From assembly GCA_028290685.1 (NCBI GenBank), contig JAQGJI010000129.1:1-16679 (forward strand): DNA of 16,679 bases. Direction: 5' to 3'. Shown piece by piece: positions 13,722-16,679 of the stretch (position 1 is its first letter; each line of letters starts with the position of its first letter). Source of the DNA: Devosia sp. GTDB lineage: Bacteria > Pseudomonadota > Alphaproteobacteria > Rhizobiales > Devosiaceae. A model generated the notes under the pieces. It worked only from the letters and a program-made list of their open reading frames with translations. It did not search any database and had not been told where the DNA came from. The position numbers were made by a program, and so were the translations under genes.

Positions 13722-14455
13722 CCGCGCCTGAACACCAGCACGGTCTCCAGATTACCATCGCCACCCGCAATCGGCGACGGGAGAGACCGGCGGTGCACAA
13801 ACCCCAGGTCCTGCATAAAGTCGATCACCGCCGCGAGCGCCCCCTCAATCGCCGTTGCGCTGGTGGCGATCCCCCCTTTGCCGACATTTTGCCGCCCCAC
13901 TTCGAACTGTGGCTTGAACAGGATAATGGCATCGGCAGTAGGGGTGCACAGCGCAAGCGGCGCTGCCAGCACCTTGATCACCGACACAAAACTGAGATCG
14001 GACACCAGCACCTCGACTGGCTCGGGGATCAACTGCGCCGTCAGGTCACGCGCATTGACCCCCTCCATGCTCACAACGCGATCACTGCCTCTCAGGCGCT
14101 GGTGCAACTGGTCATGCCCCACATCGACCGCATAGATGCGCCGGGCACCGCGCTCCATCAGCACCTGCGTGAAACCGCCCGTGGAAGCGCCGACATCAAG
14201 GCAAACCTTGTCCGCGACGTCGATCTCACCGGCATCAAGACCCGCCAGCAGTTTCAGCGCTGCGCGCGAAACGTAGTTGGCCGCAGGATCGCTCAGCGCG
14301 ATCTTGTCCTCGCGCCCGACCATCTGGTTCTGTTTGAGCGCTGTGACGCCATTAATCGTCACGGTGCCACGCAATATCGCATCCCGGGCGCGGGCGCGAC
14401 TGGGCACAAGTCCTCTCTGCTCGAGGGCAAGGTCTATCCGGATGCGCTCACTCAT
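13718..14455 (-). CDS. tlyA: TlyA family rRNA (cytidine-2'-O)-methyltransferase
   Basis: The 245-residue protein has an N-terminal S4 RNA-binding domain (about 1-60, RIDLALEQRGLVPSRARARD) followed by a FtsJ-like Rossmann methyltransferase. The SAM motif is LDVGASTGGF at 86-95. The K-D-K-E catalytic set of the family is visible as K68 (VSRAALKL), D153 (VSDLSFVSV), K181 (FKPQFEVG) and E237 (NLETVLVF), one position before the mycobacterial numbering I remember. TlyA methylates 2'-O of cytidines in 16S and/or 23S rRNA, which influences capreomycin sensitivity in mycobacteria; the short N-terminus here suggests the type I (23S only) class, though this is tentative. ATG 14455 overlaps the SCO stop (ATGA, 14452-14455). 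It is the last gene of the HDAC-like/xseB/SCO/tlyA run. Confidence 0.94.
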   Translation of the reverse strand: MSERIRIDLALEQRGLVPSRARARDAILRGTVTINGVTALKQNQMVGREDKIALSDPAANYVSRAALKLLAGLDAGEIDVADKVCLDVGASTGGFTQVLMERGARRIYAVDVGHDQLHQRLRGSDRVVSMEGVNARDLTAQLIPEPVEVLVSDLSFVSVIKVLAAPLALCTPTADAIILFKPQFEVGRQNVGKGGIATSATAIEGALAAVIDFMQDLGFVHRRSLPSPIAGGDGNLETVLVFRRG

Positions 14456-15054
14456 CCCCTGACCAACCGCTCGATCTTGGCAAGCGCCGTCGACTGGTCT
14501 TCCTCATAGGCGATTGTGCCTTCAAAACTTCCGTCGGCGCCAATGAGGAAGGTCGATGCCGTGTGGTTCACCAGATAATTGGGATCGCCTGGCTCCCCGA
14601 CCTTCTCGGAAAACACGCCAAACGCCTTCTTGGCATTTTCGGTTTGCTCTAAACTGCTCCCCACCAGCCCGATGACGGAGGGATCAAAGCCTTCCACATA
14701 GCTTTTGAGCATGTCCACGCTGTCGCGCTCGGGATCCACCGACACGAAAATGATCCGCAGATCGTTTTCGCTCAGGCCCAGTTGGGAGCGCCAGGCAGTC
14801 GTTTCGGCCAGTGTCGTCGGGCAAACATCGGGACAAAAGGTAAAGCCGAAAAACACTAAACTTGGCGTGCCCCGCAGATCGTCCTGCGTGAAAGCACCGC
14901 CTTTGGTGGAGTTCAGAGCAAATTCCTGCCCGGTTATCCCAAGCGGCCGGGCGGGCGGCGAAAACAGATACAAAGCCGTAGCTCCGATTGCCACAACAGC
15001 AACCAGCGCCCACAGGATGAGACGGAAAGTCCGAAGCGATTTATGGCTGGTCAT
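14452..15054 (-). CDS. SCO1/SenC family copper chaperone
   Basis: The 200-residue protein has one N-terminal membrane segment (about 11-31, RLILWALVAVVAIGATALYL) and a periplasmic thioredoxin-like domain. The copper site C-x3-C plus distal His is intact: C74 and C78 in FTFCPDVCPTT, and H164 in NYLVNHTAST. VSVDPERD and FIIG-like FLIGADG segments are typical. SCO proteins deliver copper to, or reduce, the CuA site of cytochrome c oxidase subunit II. The ATG at 15054 lies 6 bases after the xseB stop with no visible Shine-Dalgarno, and the stop overlaps tlyA, so it is embedded in the operon. I recall dxs at this position in many Rhizobiales, so its place here is unusual. Confidence 0.94.
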   Translation of the reverse strand: MTSHKSLRTFRLILWALVAVVAIGATALYLFSPPARPLGITGQEFALNSTKGGAFTQDDLRGTPSLVFFGFTFCPDVCPTTLAETTAWRSQLGLSENDLRIIFVSVDPERDSVDMLKSYVEGFDPSVIGLVGSSLEQTENAKKAFGVFSEKVGEPGDPNYLVNHTASTFLIGADGSFEGTIAYEEDQSTALAKIERLVRG

Positions 15055-15060
15055 GACGGT

Positions 15061-15303
15061 CTAGGCGTCTAGTGGCTCGCTGCCGGTGGGCTTGCCGTCC
15101 CGGCTGAGCGTGATCTTTTCGATTCGCGCTTCGGCCGTGCGGAGCAAGGTCTCGCAGTGAGCTTTTAGAGCCTCGCCGCGCTCGTATATGGCGATGGACT
15201 CGGCCAGCGGGGCCCGGCCGGATTCCAGCTTGCTCACGATTTCCTCAAGCTGAACGAGAGCCGCCTCGAAGCTGAGGGCCTTGATATCTTCATTGTCGGC
15301 CAT
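15061..15303 (-). CDS. xseB: exodeoxyribonuclease VII small subunit
   Basis: XseB is the small helical subunit that binds many copies to XseA to form exonuclease VII, which degrades single-stranded DNA into short oligonucleotides. The 80-residue product from ATG 15303 begins MADNEDIKALSFEAALVQLE and shows the family pattern: LEEIVSKLESG, LAESIAIYERGEALKAHCE, and AEARIEKI. ATG 15309 (two extra residues) is possible, but the AGAAAG at 15315-15310 is spaced better for 15303. The frame is open further upstream to 15342, but that overlaps the HDAC-like gene's end without need. It begins 10 bases after the HDAC-like stop and is 6 bases from the SCO gene. Confidence 0.93.
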   Translation of the reverse strand: MADNEDIKALSFEAALVQLEEIVSKLESGRAPLAESIAIYERGEALKAHCETLLRTAEARIEKITLSRDGKPTGSEPLDA

Positions 15304-15313
15304 GGCCATCTTT

Positions 15314-16261
15314 CTAGTCGTCGAGGCGCCCCACTGCGCCATCCATCAGCACGGCCACGTGGTTGGAAACCCCGCCGGCCAAGCCCTTGAGGTCATAACC
15401 ACCTTCAAGAAGCGACACAATGCGATTGCCGCAATAGCGCTCGGCGACATCCATCAACTTTCCGGTGAGCCAGCCATAGTCGCCCGACTGCCAGTTGAGC
15501 TGCGCCAACGGATCGCGATGATGCGCGTCGAACCCGGCCGAAATCAGCAGCAGATCGGGTGAAAAATCCACCAGCGCCGGAATGATCCGGTTGCGGTACG
15601 CATCACGCATGCTTTCACCGTCGGTTTGTGGGTCCAGTGGCGCATTGCTGATATTGCCAACCCCTGTTTCATTGGCCGCGCCCGTTCCGGGATAAAGCGG
15701 CATCTGGTGGCTGGAGGCATAAAACACGCTGCGATCATTCTTGAAGATGTCCTGTGTGCCGTTGCCGTGATGCACGTCGAAGTCGATGATGGCGATCCGT
15801 TCAGCCCCATATTTGCGTTGCGCCTCCCGCGCCACGATGGCCACGGTGTTGATCAGGCAAAAGCCCATGGGCGTGGCGATTTCGGCATGATGGCCCGGCG
15901 GGCGAATGGCGCAGAATGCATTGTCGACTTCACCCAGCAGAACCGCGTCGAGCCCCGACAGCGCGCCGCCAAGGCCGGTTGCCGCAGCCTTCAATGATGT
16001 CGCGGAGATAAAGGTATCAGCGTCGATCTGCCCGATGCCTTCGGCCGGGCGCGCATTGCGCAAGGTTTCCAGGTATCGGCCATCATGGACCAGCTCGGCT
16101 AACATCAGATCGCCAGCGGGCGCGTCGCGGCGGACCAGCCGGTCGAACCGGGGTCTGGCGAGTGCCTCTTGCACCGCCCGCATGCGATCCGCCCGCTCAG
16201 GATGCCCCTGCGGCGTGGCGTGGTCGGCAAAGTTCGGCTGGCTGACAAGCAGGGTGGTCAC
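15314..16261 (-). CDS. histone deacetylase family (acetylpolyamine/acetoin-utilisation type) amidohydrolase
   Basis: The 315-residue protein is a complete class II-like HDAC domain. Active-site motifs are RPPGHHAE at 120-127 (H124/H125), DFDVHHGNGTQD at 160-171 (zinc ligands D162 and H164), SAGFDAHHRDPL with D245 as third zinc ligand, and LEGGYD with Y289. In bacteria these enzymes remove acetyl or other short acyl groups from polyamines or other small amines, or from protein lysines; the true substrate is not evident. It is cytoplasmic. The start is GTG 16261 (MTTLLVSQPNFADH) with GGAG 11 bases upstream. It leads the tight minus-strand run with xseB, SCO and tlyA, an HDAC-xseB linkage common in Rhizobiales but functionally unexplained. 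Confidence 0.93.
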   Translation of the reverse strand: MTTLLVSQPNFADHATPQGHPERADRMRAVQEALARPRFDRLVRRDAPAGDLMLAELVHDGRYLETLRNARPAEGIGQIDADTFISATSLKAAATGLGGALSGLDAVLLGEVDNAFCAIRPPGHHAEIATPMGFCLINTVAIVAREAQRKYGAERIAIIDFDVHHGNGTQDIFKNDRSVFYASSHQMPLYPGTGAANETGVGNISNAPLDPQTDGESMRDAYRNRIIPALVDFSPDLLLISAGFDAHHRDPLAQLNWQSGDYGWLTGKLMDVAERYCGNRIVSLLEGGYDLKGLAGGVSNHVAVLMDGAVGRLDD

Positions 16262-16331
16262 GCGGGGTGAGACTCCATTTCGCTGGTCGCTGCGTCTTGA
16301 CGCGCCGGGGTCTCGTTGTCAAACAAACGCC
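16262..16331. promoter_or_regulatory. divergent intergenic region, HDAC-like / Sua5-type
   Basis: Seventy bases separate the divergent starts at 16261 (minus) and 16332 (plus). GGAG near 16276-16273 on the minus strand serves the HDAC-like gene. A TTGAC/GTCAA pair (about 16297-16322) is an imperfect dyad that could include a plus-strand -35, but there is no clear -10. No Shine-Dalgarno is obvious before ATG 16332. Confidence 0.3.
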
Positions 16332-16679
16332 ATGCCGACAAACCCGCCCACAACGCCACTCAATCCAGTAACGGTAGCACAAGCTGCAGAGTTGCTGCAC
16401 GCCGGCCAGGTTTGCGCGTTTCCCACGGAGACCGTATACGGCCTGGGTGGGGATGCGACCAATGCCGATGCGGTTCTCGCCATCTATGAGACCAAGGGGC
16501 GCCCCCGGTTCAATCCCTTGATCATGCACTGCGTTGACTTGGCGATGGCCGAACGGCTCGCGGTGTTTTCTCCTCTGGCTCAACGCATGGCCCAATTATG
16601 GCCCGGGCCGCTGACGCTGGTTCTGCCTGCCCGTCCAGGCAACGGGCTGGCCGATGTAGCAACGGCCGGGCTGGACACT
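16332..16679 (+). CDS. L-threonylcarbamoyladenylate synthase (Sua5/YrdC family), 5' part
   Basis: A frame of 116 codons is open from ATG 16332 to the window edge. It begins MPTNPPTTPLNPVTVAQAAE and shows the YrdC-domain motifs in order: AFPTETVYGLGGDA at 29-42, YETKGRPRFNPLI at 52-64 (the K-x-R-x nucleotide/bicarbonate-binding segment), and WPGPLTLVLPA at 90-100. The enzyme makes threonylcarbamoyl-AMP from threonine, bicarbonate and ATP for the t6A37 modification of ANN-decoding tRNAs. The KGRPRFNPLI wording suggests the long Sua5 form with an extra C-terminal domain rather than short TsaC, but the end is outside the window. It is divergent from the HDAC-like gene. Confidence 0.94.
   Translation, partial: MPTNPPTTPLNPVTVAQAAELLHAGQVCAFPTETVYGLGGDATNADAVLAIYETKGRPRFNPLIMHCVDLAMAERLAVFSPLAQRMAQLWPGPLTLVLPARPGNGLADVATAGLDT

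Noticed and set aside
1..16679. CRISPR array, tRNA/rRNA genes, IS elements or prophage
   Set aside because: I found no regularly spaced repeats, no cloverleaf with a TTCRA-type loop, no transposase or integrase motifs and no terminal inverted repeats around any gene.

Overview
The window looks like chromosomal DNA from an alphaproteobacterium of the Hyphomicrobiales (Rhizobiales), plausibly Devosia-like. It is GC-rich and densely packed. It carries family markers I know from that order: a TIGR02301 exported protein, a SleB-type wall hydrolase with a long N-terminal region, and gene blocks such as ispH..rnhA, histone-deacetylase-like/xseB..tlyA and histidine phosphatase/aroC. The taxonomic call is inference from gene content. 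I see no phage, plasmid, IS element, CRISPR array, rRNA or tRNA gene, and no gene-free stretch above 300 bases (the largest is 6584-6828).

Layout. (1) 1-1761, minus strand: ispH, a GNAT acetyltransferase and rnhA (cut by the window edge), joined by 4-base stop/start overlaps. (2) 1862-5981, plus strand: a PPDK-like protein whose phosphohistidine and PEP/pyruvate domains keep the catalytic residues I could check but whose ATP-grasp region is shortened and degenerate; a small exported VasI-like protein; and a SleB cell wall hydrolase. (3) 5982-8821, a looser region: hairpins and dispersed palindromic repeats, an unknown exported protein, an HD phosphohydrolase, a small stand-alone GIY-YIG nuclease with palindromes at its 5' side, and ygfZ. 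(4) 8882-8965: a 27-codon dihydroorotase-like N-terminal remnant, divergent from ygfZ. (5) 9127-11769, minus strand: a small hypothetical gene, then an FAD-linked oxidase / NUDIX / TIGR02301 gene run. (6) 11936-13721, plus strand: histidine phosphatase and aroC, ending in a 4-base convergent overlap with (7) 13718-16261, minus strand: an HDAC-like / xseB / SCO / tlyA run, divergent from (8) a threonylcarbamoyl-AMP synthase gene cut by the right edge.

Most genes are housekeeping: isoprenoid precursor synthesis (ispH), the last step of the shikimate pathway (aroC), RNA/DNA maintenance (rnhA, xseB), rRNA and tRNA modification (tlyA, Sua5-type), Fe-S protein care (ygfZ) and copper delivery to cytochrome oxidase (SCO). 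The points most worth a second look are the PPDK-like protein with an apparently dead ATP site, the GIY-YIG gene beside dispersed palindromes, the dihydroorotase relic, and two places where an otherwise familiar gene block has a different middle gene (GNAT instead of thrB; SCO instead of dxs).
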